This document shows positions 55,267 to 64,000 of a stretch of 64,000 nt of DNA, in pieces. The stretch is from Aricia agestis (lineage: Eukaryota; Arthropoda; Insecta; Lepidoptera; Lycaenidae). The DNA is taken from contig NC_056417.1 of NCBI RefSeq assembly GCF_905147365.1, forward strand, positions 15,212,501 to 15,276,500, in the 5' to 3' direction. The translations under genes and the position numbers were made by a program. Numbering within the stretch: position 1 is the first letter of the stretch; the number at the start of each line of letters is the position of its first letter. The notes beneath the pieces are model-generated. The model worked only from the letters and a program-made list of their open reading frames with translations. It was not told the DNA's origin and searched no databases.

Positions 55267-56133
55267 TGTTTGGCTCATTTTCATTGGTCGATAGGGCCCG
55301 CATGCGGGGTGCGGGAGATTTCTGAAACGCATGCCACAGGGCCCGCATTCGGGGAACCGTTTTCATTAGTCGATAGGACCCGCATGCGGGGTGCAGGAGA
55401 TTTCTGGAACGCGTGCCACAGGGCCCGTATTCGGGGAACCGTTTTCATTAGTCGATAGGGCCCGCAGGGCTGGGGAGAACCTCTGTGTTCGTCGCCAGTT
55501 ACAGACGTTCTTGCCATGGAACAACAATTGATGTTACGCGGAGCAATTTTGACTGTCTGTGATTTATTGAAGAATAAACTATTGGCGTCACTGAAGCCGC
55601 AGAATATTATACAACACAACATCTGCTTTGACAAGATTGCCGCCACCTAGGTGTTTGAAACTTTGTATTTATATATTTTGTTAAACCTCAAACTTACAGA
55701 AAAATTAGTGCCATACTGTTACAAATCGTTCGAATTACGAATGAAATCTTAGGATTTTGAAAAAATATTGTTCACATTCACGACCTCTCACAGGCCACAG
55801 GTATGGCATTATCAGACTTCTATTTATGATCATACAGGGAACTGTTAAAAAAAGTTTCAGGGTGGTACAAATAAAAAAAAATCTCCTTTGCAGTAGTATG
55901 GCGGCCATTGGGAACTGTCGGAAACGTGGCAACTCGCGTCCCGCAAGCTGTATATCGACCGATGAATTTCATTGGTCGATATCACGGTCGGTATAAAGGA
56001 TGCGGGCAATCCCCGCAGGCGGTGTAACGAACACGTATCGACTTATAACTTTCATTGGTCGTTATCTCGGCTGCGGTGACTGCCCGCATGCTGTATAACG
56101 AACGAGTTAACGACCAATGAAAATGAGCCATTA
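55267..56133. mobile_element. Inverted-repeat element with 82-bp tandem units
   Basis: tggctcattttcattggtcg at the left and its inverse (cgaccaatgaaaatgagcca) at the right; tttcattggtcg recurs inside near 55968 and 56070. Two full 82-bp units (55291 and 55373) and a partial third at 55455 carry gggcccgcatgcggggtgc. The middle part has a cluster of short sequences without a recognised transposase. Target duplication unclear, superfamily unassigned. Confidence 0.55.
55291..55470. repeat. 82-bp tandem repeat
   Basis: Units at 55291-55372 and 55373-55454 plus about 16 bases of a third; few substitutions. Confidence 0.85.
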
Positions 56134-56216
56134 GGTACCATGACAGTAGAAAAGTATATTAATTTGCTATTTTTTAATTGTCCCAACAATCAGCTGCAAT
56201 GCAGTATTTCAGTTCG

Positions 56217-56395
56217 CGGCAGGCGCGGTATGAAGGGGGGGTCACAGGGGACATGACCCCCCCCAGAATCTAAGGTAAAATTGAAAATAAAATAAAACCC
56301 AGAACCGTCCGAGGGCGCAGATAAAAAAAAATAGTGTAGTGACTACTGAGTGACCCCCCCAAAATTTCAGGCTGCGACCGCGCCTGGTTCGCGGC
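56217..56395. repeat. Inverted repeat with G/C runs
   Basis: aggcgcggtatgaagggggg at the left and cccccccaaaatttcaggct plus gcgaccgcgcctgg at the right; probably a small MITE. Confidence 0.4.
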
Positions 56396-57573
56396 AACCA
56401 TTGAATCGCCCCGACGTCGGGGAGTCTCGTATGTACTTGTAGCTCGGCGGCGGAACGGCGGAGTGACACCCCCCTGCTATTACTCCCCAACACCATGGGC
56501 GTAGAGCGAGGTACGGGCCAAATATATACTAGTAATCTGTGGTACGGCTGCTCAGTGCTCACTCATACCTAAATGTGAAGCGGAGAGAGTTGCGCGGCAT
56601 TCAATCCTAGTTCGCTCACTCATATTTTGTTTTTAATTTTTACTTCACCTTCAATGCTATTGTAAGATACCCATATCAAACTGACACATATCAAATTAAA
56701 AATTTCGAATTCAAAGTCTAGGATTTTCTTAAAAAAAAACGTCCACTTCGACCTACCTTGAGATCGTTTTGAGCGTTGCCTGAGCGAAAATGATGACTTA
56801 ATCAGTGACGTTTTTGCCGCAATAATCACAACCAAAATCACAACCACAAATCACAACGATCGAGGTCGCCAATTTTTAGCGTTTGATCGCCAAGTAGAAC
56901 GCCCCCTTTAAATTTTAATTGCCCATATTGGTGTCTTTCTAAAGTCACTAATATTATCAAAGATTTTTTTAAAATCTTACTTTTAACTTTTAAGATTAGA
57001 TACTAGTAGCTAAATATCTAAATATAGGTAAGTACTTACTTAAATCAATAGTAGTAAAAGACAATTTAGCAATATAATTACTATATTTTATTCACAAGGA
57101 TTAAGTACATCTTAGTCACATATACACACCTATACACACAAGAATAATTATTGTTTTGGAAACAATGGTTAAATTTTTTTTCAATATATGCACATAATCG
57201 CTTGTTTAATATGATGAGGAAGAGGTTAAAAAATATTTTCTTAACTTTGGAAATTCATAATTAGGTATTATGAAAATAGTGCACAACTTTAAATGAAAAA
57301 CTACATTTGTAATGTAATACATATAATTATCATTAAATTATAATATCTCTTCTCTATAATTATTATAATAATTAGCATTACTTCTCACATAGACAATGAC
57401 AATATGATGTACTAAATAAATAACATGATCATATTAATATTATTATAGTTTTAGAGAACTTGCTAAATTTGTACTCTTATTTAATGGTTTGTCAACAATA
57501 GGTATACAAAAATTAAGTACTTTGGTACTTGATTATGGAGCAAATTTTTTTTCAATTCTCATCTGTAGAATTA
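56396..57573. other. Gene-free stretch before the monophosphatase gene
   Basis: AT-rich apart from a GC patch at 56400-56520. Nothing with exon or element structure is seen. Confidence 0.4.
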
Positions 57574-57932
57574 CAGTAGGGCCTCGGTAATGCGGACTCC
57601 CGCTTGTTCGGTGATCGCTGTAATCTGGCCGGCCAATGAGATTCATGGGGCAGGCCGGCGAGTGTAGGTGTCATGTCATGACTCATGAGCCAAAGCGCTG
57701 TCAGTCTTTTCTTTATTGCCTTTCTGTAATACAGTGTCAATTTAGCGCGGTCGCAGCTAAGATCATGGCGCCGACACGTAAATATTCGACATTGATATTA
57801 AAAAATTGATTAAAGAAATTAAGGTTAAACATGTGTTTTATTAACATGAAATATTGCATACTATAATCCGGACGCCTCGATAATCCGCAAAGGGTCATGT
57901 TTTTGCCTCTCCGGATTAACTAGACCCTACTG
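57574..57932. mobile_element. Tigger/pogo-type MITE
   Basis: cagtagggcctcggtaatgc at the left, inverse of cagtagggtctagttaatcc at the right, TA on both sides (57572-57573 and 57933-57934). CAGTAGG ends with a TA duplication are typical of the Tigger/pogo branch. Minus-strand AATAAA motifs occur inside (57842-57837 and 57717-57712). Confidence 0.8.
57837..57842 (-). terminator. Candidate poly(A) signal of the monophosphatase, inside the MITE
   Basis: AATAAA on the minus strand about 100 bases past the stop codon, within the Tigger MITE. No nearer signal is seen. Confidence 0.45.
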
Positions 57933-57937
57933 TAGTT

Positions 57938-58759
57938 TTAATCTCTTTCTGGATACAGCTGATGCAATCCTTTAGCTAGCTCCTGAGCTAGCTCGATTGA
58001 GCTGGCGCACAGCACTCTCCGAGATAGGATATCAAATTCACCCCCAGAGGGGTCTATGCACACCCCACCGGCCTCCCTCACAAGTATATCTCCTGCGGCA
58101 ATATCCCAAGCATGAATACCAAATTCAAAGTATGCATCTGATCCCCCGAGAGCGACCATCGCCATGTTCAATGCAGCGGAACCCAATGTTCTGACTCCTT
58201 GTGACTTTGTTATGAGAAACTTGAAGTTGTTGAGACATGCCACCTGTCTCTCCTCATCCCTGCTGGTTCCCGCTTCAAATGACACGATGGCTTTGCTCAT
58301 CTCCTTGACCTGCGACACATGGATCTGCCTGCCGTTACAGAAGGCTCCCTTGCCCTTCTTAGCCGTGAACAACTGGTCTAATATTGGATTGTAGATTATG
58401 CCAACGACGGACTCCTTGTTTATGGTGAGACCGAGAGAGATGCAGCTGTTGGGGTATCCGTGCACGAAGTTCAGGGTTCCGTCGACCGGATCGATGATCC
58501 AGGTCGGCTCGTCGGTTAAACCGGCCTTAGCGCCGTCCGCCACGGACTCCTCTCCTATAAACTTATGAGATGGAAACTTCTTCGAGAGCCCCTCGATCAA
58601 AGCAGCTTCGACCTTCTGATCGACCTCCGTCACCAAGTCGATGTCGCAAGACTTCACTTTGAAGTCTTTTATCCCATTTACGTATTCTTTTATAAGGTTT
58701 CCGGCTGATTTAACTAGATCTAAAGCAAAGTCAAAGTATTCGTCAATTTCGTCGGCCAT
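57938..58759 (-). CDS. Inositol monophosphatase (273 aa, single exon)
   Basis: Hydrolyses inositol monophosphates to free myo-inositol in the cytosol, feeding phosphoinositide synthesis; Mg-dependent and Li-sensitive in the family. Metal ligands fall at the same numbers as in the human enzyme: Glu70 (IGEES), Asp90 and Asp93 (WIIDPVDGT), Asp220 (HAWDIAAGD). Length is close to the usual 277. Start ATG at 58759 gives the normal N-terminus (MADEIDEYFDFALDLVKSAG). No introns, unlike many animal orthologues, so it could be an old retrocopy, but the frame and all key residues are intact. The stop lies five bases from a Tigger MITE, which probably supplies its poly(A) signal. Confidence 0.95.
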   Translation of the reverse strand: MADEIDEYFDFALDLVKSAGNLIKEYVNGIKDFKVKSCDIDLVTEVDQKVEAALIEGLSKKFPSHKFIGEESVADGAKAGLTDEPTWIIDPVDGTLNFVHGYPNSCISLGLTINKESVVGIIYNPILDQLFTAKKGKGAFCNGRQIHVSQVKEMSKAIVSFEAGTSRDEERQVACLNNFKFLITKSQGVRTLGSAALNMAMVALGGSDAYFEFGIHAWDIAAGDILVREAGGVCIDPSGGEFDILSRRVLCASSIELAQELAKGLHQLYPERD

Positions 58760-59740
58760 AGTGGGATAAAAGGTACTCAGAACTCGTCAATAGCTTCCGA
58801 TAATTATCACACTAGCTTTAATAGTTATTTCACAATTTTAATTAATCAATTTTTTGTAATACGGTACCTAAATATAAGTCTTCTTCTTCTTCTTCTTCTT
58901 TTTTATTAATGAGGCATTCCGCTGTCCGCATTTTCATTTTTCCTATTTTTTAAATTTGATTGTCAAACAGTTTCCATTTTAGTAACTAGATGGCGTATGG
59001 GTAGACAACTATCAATCAACTATCGGTAATACCAGGGAATACCATCAATAATTGTTACAAAACTGGGCAAAAGAATGTAAAACTTGATACATTTCAATTT
59101 GAAAAACACGCAATAATATTCCAATGAATAGGATAATAAAGTTATTATAACGATGTTTTAGCTAAAACTCACGGAAGAAATAACCCTATTTACCGATATT
59201 CACACCAAATGTCACAGGAATTATACATTTTGGTTTTGACAGCACTTGTGCAAGATAACGGATATTTAGTGGCTAATATTCTACCAATAATGAACATCAA
59301 AAACCCAAATAACACAATTTGGGAAAAAAAAATAAAAACCATAGACTTAATATATACCTACTAGCATTATAGGTTTAATGATAAAAACCACACCAACCCA
59401 ACAATAAAAAGTAGAAGAAGTTTGAAAGTGACATGCCCGCCAAAACTCTTTCAGTTGTCAGTTTTCATCCTTATTTTCACGAAGAGCATACTCCTAAGCT
59501 TAGATTATGTACATAATCTAAGCTCCTAAGCGTTCATTGGCCTAAGCGATTAGGCCAGTATACTGGTAACAGTTTAGGAACACGCTAACATAATTTATTA
59601 CTTGTCAAACTGAAAACCAACTGAAAACTGCATAGATTAAACTAGAGGGACGAAGCAAAAAAATATAGTAATTTAAGGGAATGTATAAATAGGTACATAC
59701 AGTTTTATGTTAATATTATGCTAACGAAAACTAGGTTTAA
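58760..59740. other. Intergenic stretch upstream of the monophosphatase gene
   Basis: It should hold the minus-strand promoter; no clear TATA or initiator is evident. A perfect 28-bp palindrome lies at 59497-59524 (agcttagattatgt and its inverse). Confidence 0.4.
58879..58902. repeat. (TTC)n microsatellite
   Basis: About seven TTC units upstream of the monophosphatase start. Confidence 0.85.
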
Positions 59741-59990
59741 GGCCCCATCCCCACTCGCGCGCGACCCGCCCGACACGCCTCGGAATTTCCGCGAAACGTG
59801 AGTGTGGATCCGATTCGCATATTTTTCCCACTTCGCGGCTGGTTCCCCGACCGCATCCACACTCGCGCGCGAACCGTGCGCGACGCCGCGGCGCCGCGAA
59901 ATTCCTGCGAAGCATGAGTGAGAGATCCGATTCGCATATGTTTCGGACTTCGCGGCCCGTTCCCCGATTGTTGTCGGTTTTCTGTCCCGC
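59741..59990. repeat. GC-rich imperfect tandem repeat
   Basis: catccccactcgcgcgcga and catccacactcgcgcgcgaa begin two units about 108 bases apart. Each continues with aaattcc/ggaatttcc, gatccgattcgcatat and cttcgcgg...gttccccga. Open frames through it are by-products of base composition. Probably a transposon-derived repeat. Confidence 0.6.
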
Positions 59991-59999
59991 GACAAAGAG

Positions 60000-61950
60000 T
60001 TTTTTTTGAAATCTTAATTTTAATAAGGGCTTTAATTTTTTTAGGAAGGGTTTATCTCACGAACTACTAAAGCAATTTTGTATGTTATTTGGCACAGATA
60101 TAGAGTAGACTACGTGAAGAGAGATAACTGATAAGCTATTTTGTTGCGAAAAAATGTACGTTTTCTTCCAAGGTTCTTCCAAGATAGCAAGATATATTTA
60201 TTTGAACACTACAATGTCAGTAAAACTAACATTTAAAAGCAGCAAGAATTATTATGGTAGTTTATTCAAGAGAGTCGAGAAAGGACAAAAATAAAACACA
60301 CATTAATAAAAATCATGAAAAATTGTTTAATTGGCATACCAACTGATAACTCGTTACAACCTATGGCCAATTTTACAATTATCAAATATTGTTAATAATT
60401 AAATATAATATTTATGTAAAATATGTTTGTTTCAATGGTTTACTTACATTAAAAATTTTATATTATTCAGAAAAAAAAAACTATAATAAAAAAGAGGTCG
60501 TTACAATAAAACAATAGTTACTGCCGTAAAGGGTTTACAAAGTTAAAGATACATGGTACAAACGTGGCAGCCCGGGGGGCGTAAGGCCACAATTTATTAC
60601 TAGTTCATTACCTACATCTATGTGAAGCGGTCTAGCGCGAGCCGCCGGCGCCTATATACACCAGCCGGCGGACCATCGGCAATACTGAAATAAATACACC
60701 CACCGCCGGGAAAAACGATTATAACATGTTCCCGGTGAATGTATTCACTTCTGGGGCGGGGAGTCGGCGGTCTGGCTGACGGTCGAAGCATGGAGGATGT
60801 AATTTAAGTACATGGGACCGGAGACTCGCCGACGTCCGGTGTGCTGGGTCGCCCTCACTTACACTACGGTTATGGCAACTAAGCGCTCAGTGCACCACTG
60901 ACTTTATTTACAAGTATGCGGTACGAAGCTGGGATTCCTCTTTTGAATTTTTAAATCTGCAAAACATTTAAATGCCTGGAATCCTGGAATATCTAAGTGC
61001 GTCAAGGTAAAAAAAAAACTGCAAAACCCAGTCGCGATGATACACCAATATTTGCCACATCACATAATACTTAATTTTAATTTCTTTAAATATCACCCAA
61101 TGAGTAAATTTTACCCGTTCGACTACGTCATTAAATTAATCGAAAACATGATTGTTAAGGAATGTTTTATATTAATACTGGTTTGGATAATCCAATCGTA
61201 TTTTTGAAGTGCGATTTCGACGGAACGGCTAGCAACACCAGAGTGCTGGAAAACAAAAAGGCACCGGCGTTCCGTCGCAGAAACGTTAATATATGCATCA
61301 AGCACCAAAGGGGAGGTTTTTGGTGCCAACAGTCAAATTCATCTTACCATTATTGCCATATTACAAAAAAGGATAACAAAAATATTTCCCTCTGAATTTG
61401 GTTATCGAATTGTATAAAAATGCAGCAGCTAGGATTACAAAAATTATTATTATCGTGTCCTTATATATAACCTTAAATTACATTTATGTATGTTTATACA
61501 GTGTCGTAGGCTTTAAGATATAAAATGAACTTATAACGGTTAATATTTAATATTAAAATTCTCAAAAAAATGTCTCCTATAAAACTAGCGAGCGATTCCA
61601 CTTGTGACAGCACGCTTAGGCTTACAATATTGTTAAAATGCTTACTTGTACACGTGTACAAGTAAGCATTTTAGAAAGATTATAAAAAACTCGGTTAAAG
61701 TTAACCAGTCTATTTCAACACTACAGCGTTACTAGGGGACTAATGCACATCCATCAAGCTACAGCACAAAGCCCCTTTCCATGTCTTCAATGAGAATAGC
61801 CAGAAAGGGGGATCGGCGACGCTCCTACACTTGCCAAGGGATTGCCATGTATAAGCCGTTCATCTAACCCCGTTTTACAATATACTAATAATTTAGCCCT
61901 TATTATTTTTTAATTAATTGACTGTTCATATTGTATAAATAAGCTCGTTT
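60000..61950. other. Stretch between the tandem repeat and the zipper 3' end
   Basis: It includes a Helitron-related fragment (60045-60150; tatgttatttggcacagata as in 19503), a GC-rich part at 60630-60880 and a 40-bp perfect palindrome at 61634-61673. It could include distal 3' UTR of zipper. No coding exon recognised. Confidence 0.4.
61634..61673. repeat. Perfect 40-bp palindrome
   Basis: taaaatgcttacttgtacac is followed directly by its exact inverse complement with no spacer. Confidence 0.95.
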
Positions 61951-61956
61951 TTTATT
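61951..61956 (-). terminator. Proximal poly(A) signal of zipper
   Basis: AATAAA on the minus strand 81 bases after the zipper stop codon. Longer 3' UTR forms are possible. Confidence 0.45.
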
Positions 61957-61964
61957 ACACCCTC

Positions 61965-62001
61965 AGGTGTCAGAAGTGGGATGAGGTGTCAGAAGTGGGA
62001 T
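61965..62001 (-). repeat. 19-bp tandem repeat resembling the tRNA-Leu 3' end
   Basis: On the plus strand aggtgtcagaagtgggatg occurs twice, at 61965 and 61984 (the last base of the second unit differs). The core tcagaagtgggat is the same as in the retrotransposon primer site at 44867-44881. In the sense of zipper mRNA it reads atcccacttctgacacc. Confidence 0.8.
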
Positions 62002-62036
62002 CGTCCGCGGTAGGCAGTCGCGGGGCGGGGCTTAGT

Positions 62037-62166
62037 TTAGTCGAGGCTGTTGGCGGCGTCGGTGCCGTCGTCGAAGGACTCGTCGCCCGAGGCGCCGCCG
62101 CCACCCGTCGCCATGGATCCGCGTTTCCGCGATCCCGACAGACCGATAGGTCCGCCGCCTTGCCGT
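62037..62166 (-). CDS. zip: Non-muscle myosin II heavy chain, last coding exon
   Basis: Behind a minus-strand acceptor (ttttacag) the exon encodes RQGGGPIGLSGSRKRGSMAT and a Gly/Asp/Ser-rich end (DESFDDGTDAANSLD) before TAA at 62039-62037. GGPIGLS after KLRR and a short acidic, phosphorylatable tail are typical of insect zipper. This non-helical tailpiece regulates filament assembly of the actomyosin motor. Confidence 0.85.
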
Positions 62167-63414
62167 CTGTAAAAATATATTGTCTATATTAGTAAAGAAA
62201 TTAGTATTCAACAGTAATCAACCGTGAACTGACTAACTGTAACATGCGTGTGTGTTTTTAAGCGGTAATGTTATGTGTCTTGTATTTTACATGCTCGATG
62301 ATTGTAAGTATGTACCTTTTCAAATACTTATTATAATATTATAAATGTCATACTGAATGAATAGTGTTTATGTAGACTGTAGAGTGTAGACGACAGAAAA
62401 CAATGATTACGTTTTATGTTTCTAATAAGTTAAAATAAAGTAAGTACACACAGAGATGAAATAATAAACATTAATAATATACACAAAGACGTCTTCTACA
62501 TCACATCACAGAATCCAAGAATTTTGTTATCAGTTATACCAATAGTTTTAGTTTTGTAATACAGAAAAAATCTAATGCCAATCACATCAAATTTCAGGCT
62601 TTTAGTATAAGCGTTACGCCACTGTAATACCTTCCCCGCGCCGGCCGTCAGTCGCTATCTAGGGACAATGCCGAACATGTAGTCCTCGAACTAGACAATA
62701 GTATATTATAATAATTACTAGTATAAATACAATTATATTTAACTATTTTTACTACATAAATAACTTCATAGTTTATAATAATAAGTATGTTTTAACTTTC
62801 ATTGTACACGAACATAATAGGAATAAAATCGTTGTAGTGTGAGTGCTTGTTTTATTAAGTGGACGAAAGACTTATACAAAACGCGTACGCATAAAAAGTA
62901 CGCTGACGCAATTACTAGGGGTAATCACACATTTTTCTTAATTAAATTTAAAGGGGATTGGTTTAAACTGAGTTTAAAAAGTCCAAAAATTAACCAATCA
63001 GCAATGCTGTTGAATAGATAAACTGCTGTCAAAAAACGTCAGAAACCTAAAAGCTTAGCCAATACGTTTTCTTCATAGAATCACCGGCATAAATATATTA
63101 TAGTATTGACATGACCATGAGTCAAATGTCATGATATTATCGAACGCATTAATTCATACATTGTTGTTCGGCGAATCTATAACGAAGCGATAAAGAAAAC
63201 GTGTTGGTTAAGCTGCTAGCAGATTTGTCAGCACCGCATTTTAGAATTCGTTGTATGAAATGACGTCACAAAATGCGGCGCATACGTATACGCGTACGGT
63301 GCGTTATTTCGTGACACCATTAAATACAACGAATTCTAAAATGCGGCGCGTACGGTGCTAACAAATGTGCGATCACCTTTAAGCTTCCAAACATGAGTCT
63401 ACGTATCCCCTCAC
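62167..63414 (-). other. Last intron of zipper
   Basis: AT-rich. It contains a degenerate relative of the 29663 MITE (about 63070-63205) and a palindromic MITE at 63215-63371. Confidence 0.6.
63215..63371. mobile_element. Palindromic MITE in zipper intron
   Basis: Arms gctagcagatttgtcagcac ... cattttagaattcgttgtat and the inverse, atacaacgaattctaaaatg ... ggtgctaacaaatgtgc. The centre has acgtatacgcgtacg. Target duplication unclear. Confidence 0.6.
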
Positions 63415-63578
63415 CTGAGCTTGTTCCTGAGGTTGGTGCACTCCCTGGTGAGGGTCTCGTGCGTCTCTATGAGGTCGTCGAGCTCGCGCTGTGCCTTCCT
63501 CTTGCCCACCTTCTCCCGCTGCACCTCCTCCTCCGCCTCGTCCACCGCCCGCTTCAGCGCTTTCACGCGCCCGTTCAT
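63415..63578 (-). CDS. zip: Non-muscle myosin II heavy chain, penultimate coding exon
   Basis: Acceptor ttacctag, donor gtgagg on the minus strand. It encodes NGRVKALKRAVDEAEEEVQR, then KVGKRKAQRELDDLIETHET and NLRNKLR, the end of the myosin II coiled coil with heptad spacing. The junction codon AG|A gives Arg and leads into the tailpiece exon in phase. Non-muscle myosin II drives cytokinesis, cell shape change and dorsal closure in insects. The motor and most of the rod lie beyond the right edge. Confidence 0.93.
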
Positions 63579-63616
63579 CTAGGTAACAACAAATGTTAGT
63601 TTCGCAAACACATGAT

Positions 63617-63661
63617 ACAAAGTTTTAATACAGGTACTTATGTACCTGTATTATATCTTTG
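63617..63661. repeat. Short hairpin in zipper intron
   Basis: taatacaggtac and gtacctgtatta face each other around TTAT. Outer acaaag / ctttgt extends the pairing partly. Confidence 0.6.
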
Positions 63662-64000
63662 TATCATATAAGTACAAGAAAGTCATGACAGGCGGGAAAA
63701 TTTTTAAATGAAATAAAAAATATGAAAATTTTATTAATTCGAGATGAAAATGTGCAAGGTGACAATATTTAAAATGTAATAAGCGTTCTCTGTGAAAATA
63801 CAAAGAAAAAAATACACCTTATAAGCGTGATTATGTTTGACTTTCTTGACGGACTATATTATTGTAATATACAATAATTAGGCACCAGTGAATAAAAAAC
63901 ATTGTAAGAAAACCCGCAATAGATTTCATTAGTTCAGTCTTTTCGGCTAAGACGACTATGTTGAGAATTTTTTGTTGAGATATTTAAAATTACTCTTCAA

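Noticed and set aside
59705..59995. Overlapping Arg/Gly/Ser-rich minus-strand frames
   Set aside because: They arise in all three frames of a GC-rich tandem repeat and show no preferred frame or family signature.
61986..62192. Plus-strand frame rich in Val/Gly/Ala
   Set aside because: Antisense to the zipper terminal exon, whose frame, splice site and homology are clear.

Overview
The window reads as insect genomic DNA, most likely from a moth or butterfly. It is AT-rich and has small GT-AG exons. It carries Lepidoptera-type Helitron ends (TCTATACTAATATTATAAA ... GCGGGCAACAGCTAGT), tRNA-headed SINEs, mariner relics and many short inverted-repeat elements. The species cannot be told from sequence alone.

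Four cellular genes are visible. (1) 157-252, + strand: the last coding exon of an unrecognised gene. (2) 7404-52111, + strand: a secreted animal heme peroxidase that I assembled from 13 exons; all splice phases agree and give 1503 residues. Its peroxidase core lies at about residues 445-1010. It is preceded by a 340-residue Asn/Lys-rich segment and followed by a 480-residue Asp/Lys/Thr-rich tail. Intron 3 is 27.4 kb and consists largely of transposon debris. (3) 57938-58759, - strand: an intronless inositol monophosphatase with all metal ligands intact. A Tigger-type MITE starts five bases past its stop codon. (4) 63578-62037, - strand: the last two coding exons of non-muscle myosin II heavy chain (zipper); the rest of the gene lies beyond the right edge.

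The main mobile element is a complete Ty3/gypsy-type LTR retrotransposon at 38651-45404, antisense inside intron 4 of the peroxidase gene. Its 523-bp LTRs are identical by eye, it has a 4-bp CATA target duplication and a tRNA-Leu-like primer site, and one uninterrupted gag-pol frame carries every expected catalytic motif. Its 3' non-coding part holds an 0.85-kb minisatellite of 15/14-bp units. It appears to be a very recent and possibly active insertion into an older repeat.

Other repeats: nine copies of a 320-350-bp SINE-like element with a variable CCCTA/TTCCC core; four copies of a tRNA-headed SINE, two with clear target duplications; two dead mariners of different families; several Helitrons; PIF/Harbinger-like (TTA/TAA duplication) and hAT-like (8-9 bp duplication) MITEs, several of them nested; and long fold-back repeats, the cleanest at 11951-12394.

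I found no operon, CRISPR array or convincing stand-alone RNA gene, and no clear case for a wholly new system. The less ordinary signals are the retrotransposon with its internal minisatellite, a tRNA-Leu-tail-like tandem repeat in the zipper 3' UTR, the expanded peroxidase tails that share a TGACTT-type bias with nearby non-coding DNA, and two unrelated hAT MITEs sitting at the same site in two copies of one host MITE.
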